A stretch of DNA of 64,000 nucleotides from Peptoclostridium litorale DSM 5388 (lineage in GTDB: Bacteria; Bacillota; Clostridia; Peptostreptococcales; Peptostreptococcaceae): assembly GCF_900141635.1 (NCBI RefSeq), contig NZ_FSRH01000005.1, positions 149,505 to 213,504 of the forward strand, in the 5' to 3' direction. The notes under the pieces were generated by a model that worked only from the letters and a program-made list of their open reading frames with translations, did not search any database and was not told the origin of the DNA. The translations under genes and the position numbers were made by a program. Numbering within the stretch: the first letter of the stretch is position 1; each line of letters starts with the position of its first letter. Positions 26,238-35,049 of the stretch are shown here, piece after piece.

Positions 26238-27677
26238 TTAAGGTGCTATACTCTCCCCGTTTCCGTCTATAAGGGATGGGATTGTCTTTATACTGCTTCT
26301 ATCTATTTCGGGAAAATCGACAGGAATGTCGAAGTCGTAATACTCGAATCTTCCGGCTGAATTTGAGGTGGAGATTATATCCCCCAATCTGATATTTGTG
26401 TTTTGGACTATGTCCATGAATCTGTAGTCGAGCGTTTCCTTGTCTATATAGAATTTGTATTTTACAGCTGCACTCATGTTTGAAACCATTGAAGAAAGCA
26501 TGGATTTTAACTGGTCTATATCATCTTCAGACACAGAGCTATCATCGGATGCATTTCTAATTCCTGTGTCATAGTATTCAAGTGTTTTGTTTACAAATTC
26601 CCTCAAAATTAAATTGAAAGCATCGCTGTCTAAAGAGACATCTATTGAGTAGTACTCCCTTCCATTTATTTTAGTGTCATCGGCAAACCTGGAATACATT
26701 CCAAATAGTTTCATCTGATCTCGTGTAAGCGCCTGGCTTCCTACTGAATGCCCACCTGTCATGCTCTGCAGATCCTTTACCAGTGGGTTTATGTCCATTG
26801 AAATCCAAAAATCCTCTCCAGGCATTTTCATAAGATATTCCTCTTCGTCAAAATACACTTCGCATGACTGCGTTGTCATTCCTTCAAGTTTTTTCTCCTG
26901 CTCCTGCGAAAGAGGAGTTATTGTAGTTGTAGATTTAGAATATATCCTTTGGGGTTTTTCAAATATTCCCTCCTGAATGAGTTCCATTTTAAGGTTTTCG
27001 GTTTCTGTGATTGAAATGTCATCTGCAGAAGGAACTGTTGTGATTGTGTCTATATCCATTGAACCTTTGAATTTGTAAGTGTTGTAGCTGGAGAGCTTTT
27101 CTGAGCTTTTTTCAAGCATGAGAGCTGCAGAATAGCCTTCTTTTGAAAGGTTTGAGTCGAAATAAGACTTGCAATCCAAATAAATTTCATCTGAATATTC
27201 ACTGGTGATTAGTGAATTGGGCATGAGCTTTTCGCCGGCTTGAATAAGCCCGTTTTCAACAAGATATGCCACAGAATGAATCGCCCAGGGAGATATTTGA
27301 TCCTTGTCTTCAAAATCCAGCAGTGAATGGATTTTATCTTCATCCATTTGAAGCGCAAATGATTCCTCGTCCATTGCACGAACCAGCATTACAAGAGCCT
27401 GCTCTTTGGTTATATAGTCATCGGGACGGAAACTCTCTCCATAGCCCTGTGCTATCCCATACTTGTTTGCAGCTGCTATATACATAATATCGTTTAAATT
27501 GGAAATATCATTGAAGCCCACAGGATAAGAGCTGTCGGGGATTTCAAAATTACTCATTTGAAGAATTTTCTTTGTAAAGTCAACCCTTTTTATAAACCCG
27601 TCTTGAGCAAATGAAACTGGAATAAGCATACAGAATGAAAAAATAAATGCTGCAAATTTGTAGAGCGTACTTTTCAA
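26238..27677 (-). CDS. Exported SLH-domain protein with LppX/DUF6612-like domain
   Basis: The 479-residue protein starts with a signal peptide (Lys2, hydrophobic stretch, cleavage after SFAQ). Two S-layer-homology-like repeats follow (GFNDISNLNDIMYIAAANKY with RPDDYITKEQALVMLVRAM, then FEDKDQISPWAIHSVAYLVE), which would bind cell-wall polymer. The rest (about 165-479) has alternating beta pattern with GSMDIDTITTV, WISMDINPLV and YKFYIDKETLDY, as in the LolA/LppX-like fold of secreted firmicute proteins; this fold call is tentative. TTG at 27677 is chosen since AAAGGTGG lies 8 bases upstream; GTG codons at 27689 and 27686 overlap that site. The exact role is unknown. Confidence 0.75.
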   Translation of the reverse strand: MKSTLYKFAAFIFSFCMLIPVSFAQDGFIKRVDFTKKILQMSNFEIPDSSYPVGFNDISNLNDIMYIAAANKYGIAQGYGESFRPDDYITKEQALVMLVRAMDEESFALQMDEDKIHSLLDFEDKDQISPWAIHSVAYLVENGLIQAGEKLMPNSLITSEYSDEIYLDCKSYFDSNLSKEGYSAALMLEKSSEKLSSYNTYKFKGSMDIDTITTVPSADDISITETENLKMELIQEGIFEKPQRIYSKSTTTITPLSQEQEKKLEGMTTQSCEVYFDEEEYLMKMPGEDFWISMDINPLVKDLQSMTGGHSVGSQALTRDQMKLFGMYSRFADDTKINGREYYSIDVSLDSDAFNLILREFVNKTLEYYDTGIRNASDDSSVSEDDIDQLKSMLSSMVSNMSAAVKYKFYIDKETLDYRFMDIVQNTNIRLGDIISTSNSAGRFEYYDFDIPVDFPEIDRSSIKTIPSLIDGNGESIAP

Positions 27678-27894
27678 AATAAACACCACCTTTTGCGATA
27701 ATCGACTTTAAAATTTTATTTTATATTTACCCAATGGAATGGAAATTAAGATTTATTCTGAATGATAAGGCGGTAAAAGTCTAAAATAAGATATTTCTAA
27801 ACGCGAAAACTTCAAGAATACTCAACGCTGAAATGTTTTTTGAAGTTTTGCGAATGAAAAATTTGAAGTTTTTTTCAAAAAAACGTTTTCACTA

Positions 27895-27923
27895 TTCAGG
27901 AATGGGAAGAAATAATGTATAAT
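27895..27923 (+). promoter_or_regulatory. Probable promoter of the 64-residue membrane protein gene
   Basis: TTCAGG at 27895-27900 and TATAAT at 27918-27923 with a 17-base spacer. Upstream, AAAACTTCAA (27806-27815) and TTGAAGTTTT (27840-27849) form a 10-bp inverted repeat of unknown meaning. Confidence 0.5.
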
Positions 27924-27981
27924 AAACATACCGGAACTAACTGTAGACATTGAAAATGAGCCTTCGAGGGGAGCGGTGGAT

Positions 27982-28176
27982 ATGGAACAAATGATTGAAC
28001 GCAATGTAATAGATTTCGAAAAGTGGAAAAAAAGAAAAGATACAAAAAAAATCAATGCTGGGATAACTGCAAATGAAAGCACTTCAAATGGGAATGCACA
28101 CCAAAATGAAAACAGTCATATGTGGATTATGGCCATGGTGTGTATAGTTTGTACCATATTGGCAATTATAAAATAA
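27982..28176 (+). CDS. Small C-terminally anchored membrane protein
   Basis: A 64-residue protein of unknown function. Residues 1-45 are polar and highly charged (WKKRKD, then an Asn/Ser-rich linker) and residues ~47-62 (MWIMAMVCIVCTILAI) form one membrane helix. ATG 27982 is preferred because GAGGGGAG lies 8 bases upstream; a GTG at 27976 is too close to it. It has its own promoter and a strong terminator, which supports a real gene. Confidence 0.65.
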   Translation: MEQMIERNVIDFEKWKKRKDTKKINAGITANESTSNGNAHQNENSHMWIMAMVCIVCTILAIIK

Positions 28177-28192
28177 TACATACGGATACATA

Positions 28193-28223
28193 AAGCCCGC
28201 CTAAAAAGCGGGCTTAATATATT
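28193..28223 (+). terminator. Terminator after the small membrane protein gene
   Basis: AAGCCCGC pairs with GCGGGCTT across 7 bases, followed by AATATATTTTTG. Confidence 0.88.
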
Positions 28224-28224
28224 T

Positions 28225-28254
28225 TTGAATAAAATATGTGAATTTTGGTATACA
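28225..28254 (+). promoter_or_regulatory. Promoter of the universal stress protein gene
   Basis: TTGAAT at 28225-28230 and TATACA at 28249-28254, spacer 18 bases. The -35 overlaps the tail of the preceding terminator. Confidence 0.6.
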
Positions 28255-28306
28255 TCAAATCAAGAGGGTTTATGTTTTACGGTGGGGTTTGTGTGGAGGG
28301 GATTGA

Positions 28307-28819
28307 ATGATAAAAAGTATACTTCTTCCCATAGATGGGTCTGAATTTTGCAAAAGATCATATAAACTTGCTGTGGAGATTGCAAGAAAATATTCAGCTC
28401 AAATTACAGTAGTGCACGTTCGCCGCAGATCTATTAAAAGGGATTCAAACCAGGGTTTCTATCAAGGAGCAAATGTAGCCACGATAAGAGACGTTGTAGG
28501 CAGCAAGGACGCCTTTAAAATACTGAAAAAGGCAAGGGGATATTTCAGCATGCAGGGAGTTCACGCTGAAACAAAGCTTATAGAAGGTGAACCGGCCCAG
28601 GCGATAATTGAATATGCACAAAAAGGGTCATACGACGCAATAATAATGTGCACACACGGCATGGGAGGGTTGAAGCGATTTACTATGGGCAGCATTACAA
28701 GTGATGTTGTTATAAATTCAACTGTTCCTGTGCTTGTAGTGCGTTGCAAATCTGGAAAGGTAATAGACATTGAAGAAGAAAGGGCTAAAAGGCTTGAACA
28801 AAAAAGTGCGCAGCAATAA
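28307..28819 (+). CDS. Universal stress protein, UspA family
   Basis: The 170-residue protein has a single Usp domain. ILLPIDGSEFCKRSYKLAVE opens the fold and THGMGGLKRFTMGSITSDVV near 115-134 carries the G-x2-G-x(8-9)-G-S/T ATP-binding motif, so it is probably of the nucleotide-binding type. The C-terminal tail (~150-170) is charged. Such proteins modulate stress survival, with partners usually unknown. ATG 28307 follows GTGGAGGGG. Confidence 0.92.
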   Translation: MIKSILLPIDGSEFCKRSYKLAVEIARKYSAQITVVHVRRRSIKRDSNQGFYQGANVATIRDVVGSKDAFKILKKARGYFSMQGVHAETKLIEGEPAQAIIEYAQKGSYDAIIMCTHGMGGLKRFTMGSITSDVVINSTVPVLVVRCKSGKVIDIEEERAKRLEQKSAQQ

Positions 28820-28851
28820 AAAACAGCAGGCATAATTGATGCCTGCTGTTT
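28819..28851. terminator. Bidirectional terminator between uspA-like and SEC-C genes
   Basis: AAAACAGCAGGCAT pairs with ATGCCTGCTGTTTT across 5 bases; the genes converge here. Confidence 0.9.
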
Positions 28852-28865
28852 TGAAGTATAAGATA

Positions 28866-29360
28866 TTATTTTCCACAGCATTTTTTATATTTTTTACCGC
28901 TGCCACAAGGACAAGGCTCATTCCTGCCTGTCTTGTTTTCGTTTACTACTGTTTTTGTCTTATTGTATTCCTTCTTTATTTGTTTTCTCTCGTCTGCAGA
29001 AAGAACTCCGTCCCACTCTGCAAGGTCGAAAAGCCAGTGAGCTTTTGCTTCAAGCATATTGAAGTAAAGCTTTTCGAAGTTGATTTCAAGCTTTACGTCG
29101 CTGTCTTCAACAAGCGACTCAAGGTCGATTCTCTCGTTTAGGCTGTCGTTTATACCATCAAGAAAACCTGTAAAAGTCACACTGTCCATGTCAAACTTTT
29201 GTGCAACTTCAGATAGCTTACCGCTTACAACTTCGTCTTTGTTTTGAAGAAGGTATTTGTAGTTTTCCATCTCTTTTGGAAGATAGTCATTCCAAAAAGC
29301 TTCGTATTCCTTGTCGGAAAGGTTTTCATAGCTGTTGTTCCAAGCTTCAAATAAGTTCAT
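28866..29360 (-). CDS. SEC-C motif protein
   Basis: The 164-residue protein ends with a SEC-C zinc motif, [17 protein letters not shown], as found at the C-terminus of SecA. The remaining N-terminal ~140 residues are acidic and helical and match no domain I recognise. Such stand-alone SEC-C proteins may bind ribosomes or nucleic acid through the zinc finger; this is inference. Start ATG at 29360 has AAGGAG upstream, while an earlier in-frame codon at 29384 precedes that site. It is a single-gene unit converging on the uspA-like gene. Confidence 0.85.
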   Translation of the reverse strand: MNLFEAWNNSYENLSDKEYEAFWNDYLPKEMENYKYLLQNKDEVVSGKLSEVAQKFDMDSVTFTGFLDGINDSLNERIDLESLVEDSDVKLEINFEKLYFNMLEAKAHWLFDLAEWDGVLSADERKQIKKEYNKTKTVVNENKTGRNEPCPCGSGKKYKKCCGK

Positions 29361-29384
29361 ATCATTAAGTCTCCTTATAAACAA

Positions 29385-29563
29385 TGTTTTTGCCAGTTCA
29401 TTATATCACATATTAACTAGGCGTATAAGCCCAAAAGGTTTAAAAATTTGATTTCAAAACGATTTTATGGGTAAATAATGACTTGTAAATACAAAATGCG
29501 AATAAATTTATAATATTAGTGCATTTTGTCAAAATGGTGTTAAAGCAGTCTGTGAATATATGA
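29385..29563. other. AT-rich intergenic stretch between the divergent SEC-C and S1 genes
   Basis: No gene or conserved RNA is recognised. It must hold the promoter of the minus-strand SEC-C gene, but I cannot assign it with confidence. Confidence 0.3.
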
Positions 29564-29569
29564 TATAAT
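29561..29569 (+). promoter_or_regulatory. Extended -10 promoter of the S1-domain protein gene
   Basis: TGATATAAT gives the extended TG-N-TATAAT element at 29561-29569. No strong -35 is seen. The leader is about 130 bases. Confidence 0.55.
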
Positions 29570-29704
29570 CAAATAAGGAATTATATAGTACCTGTGATTA
29601 GAAGGCGAATTGTTGAGGGTATTATATTGAGCCTAATAAAGATATAATCCAGTGTAGTTTTGCCGGAGCTGCGCTAAGGATAGTTGAAGGAGGGCGTACT
29701 AAAA

Positions 29705-30868
29705 GTGAATAATTCTGATAACATGATGACTATGGAAGAACTTATGGAACAGCAAGAACAGGAAATGAAGAAAATAAAGCCGGGTGAAGTTGTAAAAGGA
29801 ACTGTAATACTTGTAAATGAAAACGAGGTTATGGTTAATATAGGATACAAGTCAGACGGCATTATAACAAAAAATGAATATTCAAGTGACCCAGATGTTG
29901 TACTGACAGAAGAAGTAAAGCCGGACGACGAAATAGAAGTTTATATAGTTAAGCTTAACGACGGAGAAGGAAATGTAATTCTTTCTAAAAAGAGAATAGA
30001 AGGCCTTAAGGTTTGGGATGAATTTGAAGCCATGAACGAGCAAGGTGAAATATTCCCGGCTAAAGTCGTAGAAATAGTAAAAGGTGGAGCAATGGCTCTT
30101 TTCAAAGGAGTTAAGGGATTTGTGCCAGCTTCTCACATGTCTATGGGATTCACTAAGGATCTTAAAGAATTCATGGGACAGACTCTTGACATGAAGATCA
30201 TAGAGATCGACAAGAGCAAGAGAAAGCTTGTATTCTCAAGAAAAGAAGTTGAAAAGGCTGAAGTTGACAAGAAGAAGTCGGCGGTTCTTGACTCTCTTGA
30301 AAAAGGTGAAGTTAGAAAGGGTCAGGTTAAGAGACTTACTGATTTTGGAGCTTTTGTAGACCTTGGAGGAATAGACGGACTTATACACATATCTGAACTT
30401 TCATGGAAGAGAGTTAACAATCCTTCAGAAGTAGTTAAAGAAGGAGACGAGGTAGAGGTATATGTACTAGACTTCGACAAGGAGAAGGAGAGAATATCTC
30501 TAAGCCTTAAGAAGATAACTCCAGACCCATGGAGCACAGCTGCTGAAAGATATAATGTTGGAGACATAGTTGAAGGAACAGTTCTTAGACTTCCTGCATT
30601 TGGAGCTTTCATAGAGATTGAGCCGGGACTTGACGGATTCTGCCACATATCTCAAATAGACCAAAAGCACATAGCGAAGCCTTCAGATGTACTTGCTGAA
30701 GGACAAAAGGTGCAGGTTAAGGTTCTTGAAGTTAAGCCTGAAGAAAAGAGAATAGGCCTTAGCATAAAGGACGCTCAGGGAAAACACGAGGAAGCAACGG
30801 AAAGCGTAGAAGAGTACAGTGACGATGCTCCAGTAAATAGCGTTGCCGATGCTGTTGAGGAAGAGTAA
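29705..30868 (+). CDS. S1 RNA-binding domain protein (ribosomal protein S1-like)
   Basis: The 387-residue protein has four S1 domains, at about residues 25-95, 112-180, 198-268 and 283-354, each with the GxVxxIxxFGAFV-type pattern (GQVKRLTDFGAFVDLGGIDG in the third). It binds mRNA at the ribosome. Many clostridia encode this short S1-like protein after or fused with ispH (lytB); no ispH is adjacent here. GTG at 29705 is chosen with GAAGGAGGG about 10 bases before; an in-frame codon at 29684 precedes the ribosome site. The acidic tail (~355-387) lacks structure motifs. Confidence 0.9.
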   Translation: MNNSDNMMTMEELMEQQEQEMKKIKPGEVVKGTVILVNENEVMVNIGYKSDGIITKNEYSSDPDVVLTEEVKPDDEIEVYIVKLNDGEGNVILSKKRIEGLKVWDEFEAMNEQGEIFPAKVVEIVKGGAMALFKGVKGFVPASHMSMGFTKDLKEFMGQTLDMKIIEIDKSKRKLVFSRKEVEKAEVDKKKSAVLDSLEKGEVRKGQVKRLTDFGAFVDLGGIDGLIHISELSWKRVNNPSEVVKEGDEVEVYVLDFDKEKERISLSLKKITPDPWSTAAERYNVGDIVEGTVLRLPAFGAFIEIEPGLDGFCHISQIDQKHIAKPSDVLAEGQKVQVKVLEVKPEEKRIGLSIKDAQGKHEEATESVEEYSDDAPVNSVADAVEEE

Positions 30869-30897
30869 AAAATATATAGCACTTACAATATAGAATA

Positions 30898-30929
30898 AAA
30901 AGCCGGCATTTTCTGCCGGCTTTTTATAT
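30898..30929 (+). terminator. Terminator after the S1-domain gene
   Basis: AAAAGCCGGCA pairs with TGCCGGCTTTT across 5 bases and runs into TATATA. Confidence 0.92.
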
Positions 30930-30988
30930 ATGCAGACGGTATTCGATTGAACGCCTACAGGATTTTAATTTGAAAGAGAGGTCTTTAT

Positions 30989-31369
30989 ATGTGCTTTGAT
31001 GAAAACTGCGTATTTTGCAACATATCCCAAAGCGATTATATAGCAGAAAATGAACTCGCCTACGCGGTATGGGACAAAAATCCAGTAAACAAAGGGCATG
31101 CCCTTATAATAACAAAAAAACACTATGAAAATTTCTTCAAAATACCACAGGAAGAGGTATGTGCCGTAAGAAGCCTTGCAGACAGGCTTAAGGATATAAT
31201 AGACAATGAACATTCTCCGGACGGATATAATATTGGCGCAAATATCGGGAAGGCGGCTGGACAGACAGTTTTTCACTTCCACTTCCATGTGATTCCAAGA
31301 TATCATGATGACAACCTGTGGAGACCGAAAGAAGTGGTTACAGGAGAGCAAATTTTTAACGAGGTGTAA
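30989..31369 (+). CDS. HIT family hydrolase
   Basis: The 126-residue protein has the histidine-triad motif HFHFHVIPR near residues 96-104, with the middle histidines as nucleophile and partners, and the N-terminal CVFCNI pair typical of the Hit/HinT group. It hydrolyses phosphoramidates or dinucleoside phosphates. Start ATG 30989 follows GAAAGAGAGG. The stop lies three bases before the sensor-kinase start, so the two are probably co-translated. Confidence 0.93.
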   Translation: MCFDENCVFCNISQSDYIAENELAYAVWDKNPVNKGHALIITKKHYENFFKIPQEEVCAVRSLADRLKDIIDNEHSPDGYNIGANIGKAAGQTVFHFHFHVIPRYHDDNLWRPKEVVTGEQIFNEV

Positions 31370-31372
31370 TTT

Positions 31373-32980
31373 GTGAAGAAATTTATATATATGGCAAGGC
31401 AGGCAGGTCTTTTGAGGTCAAAGGCAATAATACTGTTCATTTTACTTTTTTTCATGCCCATGGTTGTTTCTGTGTTTATAATTTACAAAAATACTCTTGA
31501 AGTGGTAAAGCACGACAAGATACAGCACAGGGAAAAACTTCTTTTGAAGGCCGCAAATAATATAGGGATGAGCCTTACAGATATAAGAAAGCTCACACTT
31601 CCAATAAGCGAAAACAGGGGCGTCATAAAAATACTTGGAGATATCGAAAACATAAGTGAGGACAATATTCAAAAGTTTGATGTCTTCATGGATAAAAAAT
31701 TCGAGGAAGCAAGAAAAGAGATGCCCTATATTGTGGATTACATAATGATTTCAAAAACCGGAAGGTGTTTTTACGGTGACGACGGGCTGAAAATCGATGC
31801 GGACGAATTTTTCAAAAGCCGAATATATGAGGATGTGTCAAGTGAAAAGGGCGGGTATCTATGGGCGTTCGACTTTGAAGATACATTCAAAAGGGGAGAA
31901 TCCCTAGTATTTGTCCAGAAAATATTTTCGGATTCCGGGGCTCTAAGCGGATATTTTGTGACATTTGTGGAAGAAAAGCATTTTGAATATTTGCACAAGG
32001 AAATTTTTCCAAGCAGCAAGGGTTCTGTTGTAATATATGATGCAGACTGCAAGAATGTATTCGGCGGCAAGTCATACTATTTTATTGAGGATGAAATCAT
32101 ACGGCTTATAGAATCGGAAGCCTTTTACACGGCATCATTTGTAAACAAGGATAAGAAGGAATACAGCATAGACATAGTCCCAATAAGCGATTTGAAATGG
32201 AAAGTAGTCAGCATAATACCTTCTGAAGACCTTGTGCATTCAGAAAGAAGCAGCCTCAATGGGAGTTTTTGGCTTGTCATGGTCATAGTGGTGTTTTCGG
32301 GATTTTTCATGCTGTTTTCAACTGCGGCGATATCAAACCTCATGACTGAAAAAGAAATGGTCAATTACAGGCTCAGGCTGACGGACGAGATGAATGAAAA
32401 ACTCAGGATATACAAGCATGACTTTATGAACCACCTTCAGATAGTAAGAGGTCTTATAGAACTTGGCTGCAGCGAAAGGGCTGAAAGGTATATAGAAAAC
32501 ATATCTTTTGAAGGAAGGCTTATAAATGGGAAATATGAGATAGGGATACCCGAGATAGAATCGACCATATTTGCAAACACAATGGATCTGCAAGAGCACG
32601 GAATAGAGCTCAGAGTCAGGACGTCGGGATTCACAGAGGAATTAGATATAGACATATACGATCTTTCCAAAATACTTACCAATCTCATAAAAAATGCAGT
32701 ATATGCGCTTAAGAACGCAGATGGGGACGAAAAGACTCTTTCGATAATAATAAAGGAAGAGATGGACGAATATGTATTTGAAGTCGTAAACAACACTCCT
32801 GTCATAGGGGAGGAGATAAGGGAGCGCATATTTGAAAAGGGCTTTACGACTAATGAGGACAAGGGATGCGGCTTGGGTCTTTATATAGTTAAAAGGCTTG
32901 TTGAAAAAAACGGCGGAAGGATGAATCTTGCAGTAGATGAATACGGCAACCACTTCATAGTCGCATTTAAAAAGGCATAA
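31373..32980 (+). CDS. Orphan membrane sensor histidine kinase, SpoOB/DcuS-like
   Basis: The 535-residue kinase has an N-terminal membrane helix (~19-40), an extracellular sensor region (~41-295, Cache-like: YIMISKTGRCFYGDDG, GYFVTFVEEKHFE), a second helix (~297-318), and a SPOB-type dimerisation domain with the phosphoacceptor His349 in YKHDFMNHLQ. The ATPase domain follows with N box (KILTNLIKNAVYAL), and the G box in DKGCGLGLYIVKRL. DcuS/CitA kinases with this HxxxNHLQ motif normally sit beside a response regulator, but none is adjacent. Its start, GTG 31373, follows AACGAGGTG at the end of the HIT gene. The signal is unknown. Confidence 0.9.
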   Translation: MKKFIYMARQAGLLRSKAIILFILLFFMPMVVSVFIIYKNTLEVVKHDKIQHREKLLLKAANNIGMSLTDIRKLTLPISENRGVIKILGDIENISEDNIQKFDVFMDKKFEEARKEMPYIVDYIMISKTGRCFYGDDGLKIDADEFFKSRIYEDVSSEKGGYLWAFDFEDTFKRGESLVFVQKIFSDSGALSGYFVTFVEEKHFEYLHKEIFPSSKGSVVIYDADCKNVFGGKSYYFIEDEIIRLIESEAFYTASFVNKDKKEYSIDIVPISDLKWKVVSIIPSEDLVHSERSSLNGSFWLVMVIVVFSGFFMLFSTAAISNLMTEKEMVNYRLRLTDEMNEKLRIYKHDFMNHLQIVRGLIELGCSERAERYIENISFEGRLINGKYEIGIPEIESTIFANTMDLQEHGIELRVRTSGFTEELDIDIYDLSKILTNLIKNAVYALKNADGDEKTLSIIIKEEMDEYVFEVVNNTPVIGEEIRERIFEKGFTTNEDKGCGLGLYIVKRLVEKNGGRMNLAVDEYGNHFIVAFKKA

Positions 32981-33013
32981 AAAATCATGGACTGAGAAAG
33001 TCCATGATTTTTT
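32981..33013. terminator. Bidirectional terminator between sensor kinase and ferritin
   Basis: AAAATCATGGACT pairs with AGTCCATGATTTT across 5 bases; the genes converge. Confidence 0.9.
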
Positions 33014-33022
33014 ATGTTTATA

Positions 33023-33535
33023 TCATTCTCCAGATACAGGAGGAGTGTAAACTCTTTTTGCAAGTTCTCTGTCTATCATGAAAATACCTCTGCCGTCCTT
33101 GCCCATAAGCTTTACCTGGTTAAGTATTTTTCCTACATTTTCTTCCTCTTCAACCTGCTCATCTATGAACCAATTTAGGAAAGATATTGTAGCGTGATCT
33201 CTTTCGTCAAGGGCTATGTCCATAAGGTCGCTTATCGATTTTGTTATGAACTGCTCATGCTCAAGTGCAGCTTTTATGACGTCTTCCACGCTTTCGTAGT
33301 CAGCTTTTGGTTTTGGAAGTTCTTCAAGAGTTACAGTCCCACCAAGTCTGTGTACGAAATCGAATATCCTGTATGCGTGGTCTCTTTCCTCCATAGCCTG
33401 AATGTGGAAAAAGTGCGAGAAACCATCTAGGTTGTTGTCTGCAAACCAGGCTTCCATTCCTATGTATATGTAAGAAGAATGGAATTCCTTTTGGATTTGT
33501 GAGTTCAGAGCCTCTATTATTTTTTTGTTTGCCAT
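33023..33535 (-). CDS. ftnA: Ferritin (non-haem, FtnA type)
   Basis: The 170-residue protein forms the four-helix ferritin shell subunit. Ferroxidase ligands are in place: Glu17 in IQKEFHSSYIY, Glu50 and His53 in AMEERDHAYRIF, Glu94 in ALEHEQFITKSI, and the Gln of FIDEQVEEEE. It oxidises and stores iron and protects against oxygen stress. ATG at 33535 follows AAGGAGG. It is divergent from a rubredoxin-reductase-like gene, as often in anaerobes' oxygen-defence clusters. A 23-base dyad lies in its upstream region. Confidence 0.95.
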   Translation of the reverse strand: MANKKIIEALNSQIQKEFHSSYIYIGMEAWFADNNLDGFSHFFHIQAMEERDHAYRIFDFVHRLGGTVTLEELPKPKADYESVEDVIKAALEHEQFITKSISDLMDIALDERDHATISFLNWFIDEQVEEEENVGKILNQVKLMGKDGRGIFMIDRELAKRVYTPPVSGE

Positions 33536-33568
33536 GATTAAGCCTCCTTGAAAAGTTTTTGATTTACT

Positions 33569-33591
33569 GAGTATATTACACCAATATACTC
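33569..33591. promoter_or_regulatory. Perfect dyad upstream of ferritin, candidate operator
   Basis: GAGTATATT (33569-33577) and AATATACTC (33583-33591) are perfect 9-bp arms around ACACC, centred about 45 bases upstream of the ferritin start. The arms contain -10-like TATATT/TAATAT sequences for the minus strand. It does not match the Fur or PerR consensus closely. Confidence 0.5.
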
Positions 33592-33672
33592 TAGCTTTAT
33601 AAATGTAAATATTGGATATGTGTCTACAGTTAACTATATACCCTTGTGTGGTAATGTTAAACAGGCCGCGTG

Positions 33673-33700
33673 TTTACTCTAAAATATACAGGGGTATAAT
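33673..33700 (+). promoter_or_regulatory. Promoter of the NADH:rubredoxin-reductase-like gene
   Basis: TTTACT at 33673-33678 and TATAAT at 33695-33700, spacer 16 bases; leader about 85 bases. Confidence 0.55.
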
Positions 33701-33790
33701 GGGTGAATATGGTACAGATAAATACAACAGATTCACGGAAATTTTAAATATATAGGGAGTTTGAAAATAAAGCATAAGGGGTGAGCATTT

Positions 33791-34975
33791 GTGGAAAAAA
33801 ACATAGTGATAGTAGGCAACGGAGCTGCTGGACATTATGCAGCCGAGACGATAAGAAACAAGGACAAGGAATGTACGGTTACTATGATCTCCAGTGAAAG
33901 CCATATGTCTTATTACAGGCCGAGGCTTTCACATTATCTAGGAGAAGAAGAACTGGGGAAAAATTTTTTCTTGAAAGAAGAGAGCTGGTATGAGGAAAAT
34001 TGTATTGAGGTGATGCTTCAAAATACGGTTGAAAATATAGACGTGGACAAAAAGACCGTAAGGACATCAGGAGGAAAAGTCATACCCTATGATGCGCTAA
34101 TACTTGCAAGCGGAGGAAATTGTTTTTTGCCGGACATGGAAGGCTCTGACAAGAAAGGAGTCTTTACTCTGAAAACACTTGACGATGCGGTTGAAATAAA
34201 GAAGTGGATGGGGAAAAGCCAAAAGGCAGTGATAATAGGAGGCGGTCTTTTAGGCCTTGAAGCCGCAGGTGCCATGAGAAATGTGGGGCTTGACGTTACG
34301 ATAAACAATGTAACGGACAGGCTCATGTCAAACCAGATATGCAGCGAAACAGGGGCTTTTTTGGGAAACATAGTCAAAGACAAGGGAATAGATGTAATAC
34401 TTCAAGACACGGCTGTTAAGATAAATGGCGGTGAAAGGGTAGAGTCGGTGGTATTTGAAAGTGGAAAAGAGATCGAAGCGGATATTGTGCTGTTTTCGGT
34501 GGGTATAAGGGCGGATCTGAAAATAGCAAAAGATGTGGGAATAGATTGTAAAAGAGGCATATTGGTGGACCGGTGGATGAGAACCAATGTCGAGGATGTA
34601 TTTGCATGCGGGGATGCTGTCGAAATGGAAGGAAGAGGGTTTGGGAACTGGATATATGCGATGCAGATGGGCAAGATAGCCGGAGCCAATGCTTTAGGCG
34701 GAAATGCAGAGTTTAAGGAGAGCATACCTATGATAATGCTCAATTCGTTTGGCACGAGCATAAACTGCATAGGAGAGACTATTCCAAAAGAAGGCTATGA
34801 AAGTATAGTCGAGTCAGACTGTGAGAAAAAAAAGTTCAAGAAGTTGTTTTTCAGGGATGGAAAGATTGTGGGCGGTGTGGTGATTGGAGATGTCCAGTCA
34901 TATCCAAAGATAATGACAGCCATAAACGAGAAAAAGGACATATCCCAGTTTAAAAAAGAAGGCCAGCCGGTATAG
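33791..34975 (+). CDS. FAD/NAD-dependent oxidoreductase, NADH:rubredoxin reductase-like
   Basis: The 394-residue flavoprotein has an FAD-binding GNGAAG near 8-13, a central NAD-binding GGGLLGLEAAG near 143-153, and VFACGDAVEM near 270-279, the second FAD site. Length and N-terminus (IVGNGAAGHYAAETIR) resemble clostridial NADH:rubredoxin oxidoreductase and the NirB-like family. With ferritin on the opposite strand, a role in scavenging oxygen or peroxide by way of rubredoxin is likely, but no rubredoxin gene is in the window. Start GTG 33791 follows AAGGGGTGAG. Confidence 0.85.
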   Translation: MEKNIVIVGNGAAGHYAAETIRNKDKECTVTMISSESHMSYYRPRLSHYLGEEELGKNFFLKEESWYEENCIEVMLQNTVENIDVDKKTVRTSGGKVIPYDALILASGGNCFLPDMEGSDKKGVFTLKTLDDAVEIKKWMGKSQKAVIIGGGLLGLEAAGAMRNVGLDVTINNVTDRLMSNQICSETGAFLGNIVKDKGIDVILQDTAVKINGGERVESVVFESGKEIEADIVLFSVGIRADLKIAKDVGIDCKRGILVDRWMRTNVEDVFACGDAVEMEGRGFGNWIYAMQMGKIAGANALGGNAEFKESIPMIMLNSFGTSINCIGETIPKEGYESIVESDCEKKKFKKLFFRDGKIVGGVVIGDVQSYPKIMTAINEKKDISQFKKEGQPV

Positions 34976-35022
34976 ATGATTTGGCATTTGGGGGTTACAA
35001 TTGAATATATAATCAGAGACTA

Positions 35023-35049
35023 AGGCGGCCGTAGACACATGGCCGCCTT
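35023..35049 (+). terminator. GC-rich hairpin after the flavoprotein gene
   Basis: AAGGCGGCC pairs with GGCCGCCTT across a 10-base loop. It lacks a T run, so its strength as terminator is uncertain. Confidence 0.6.
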
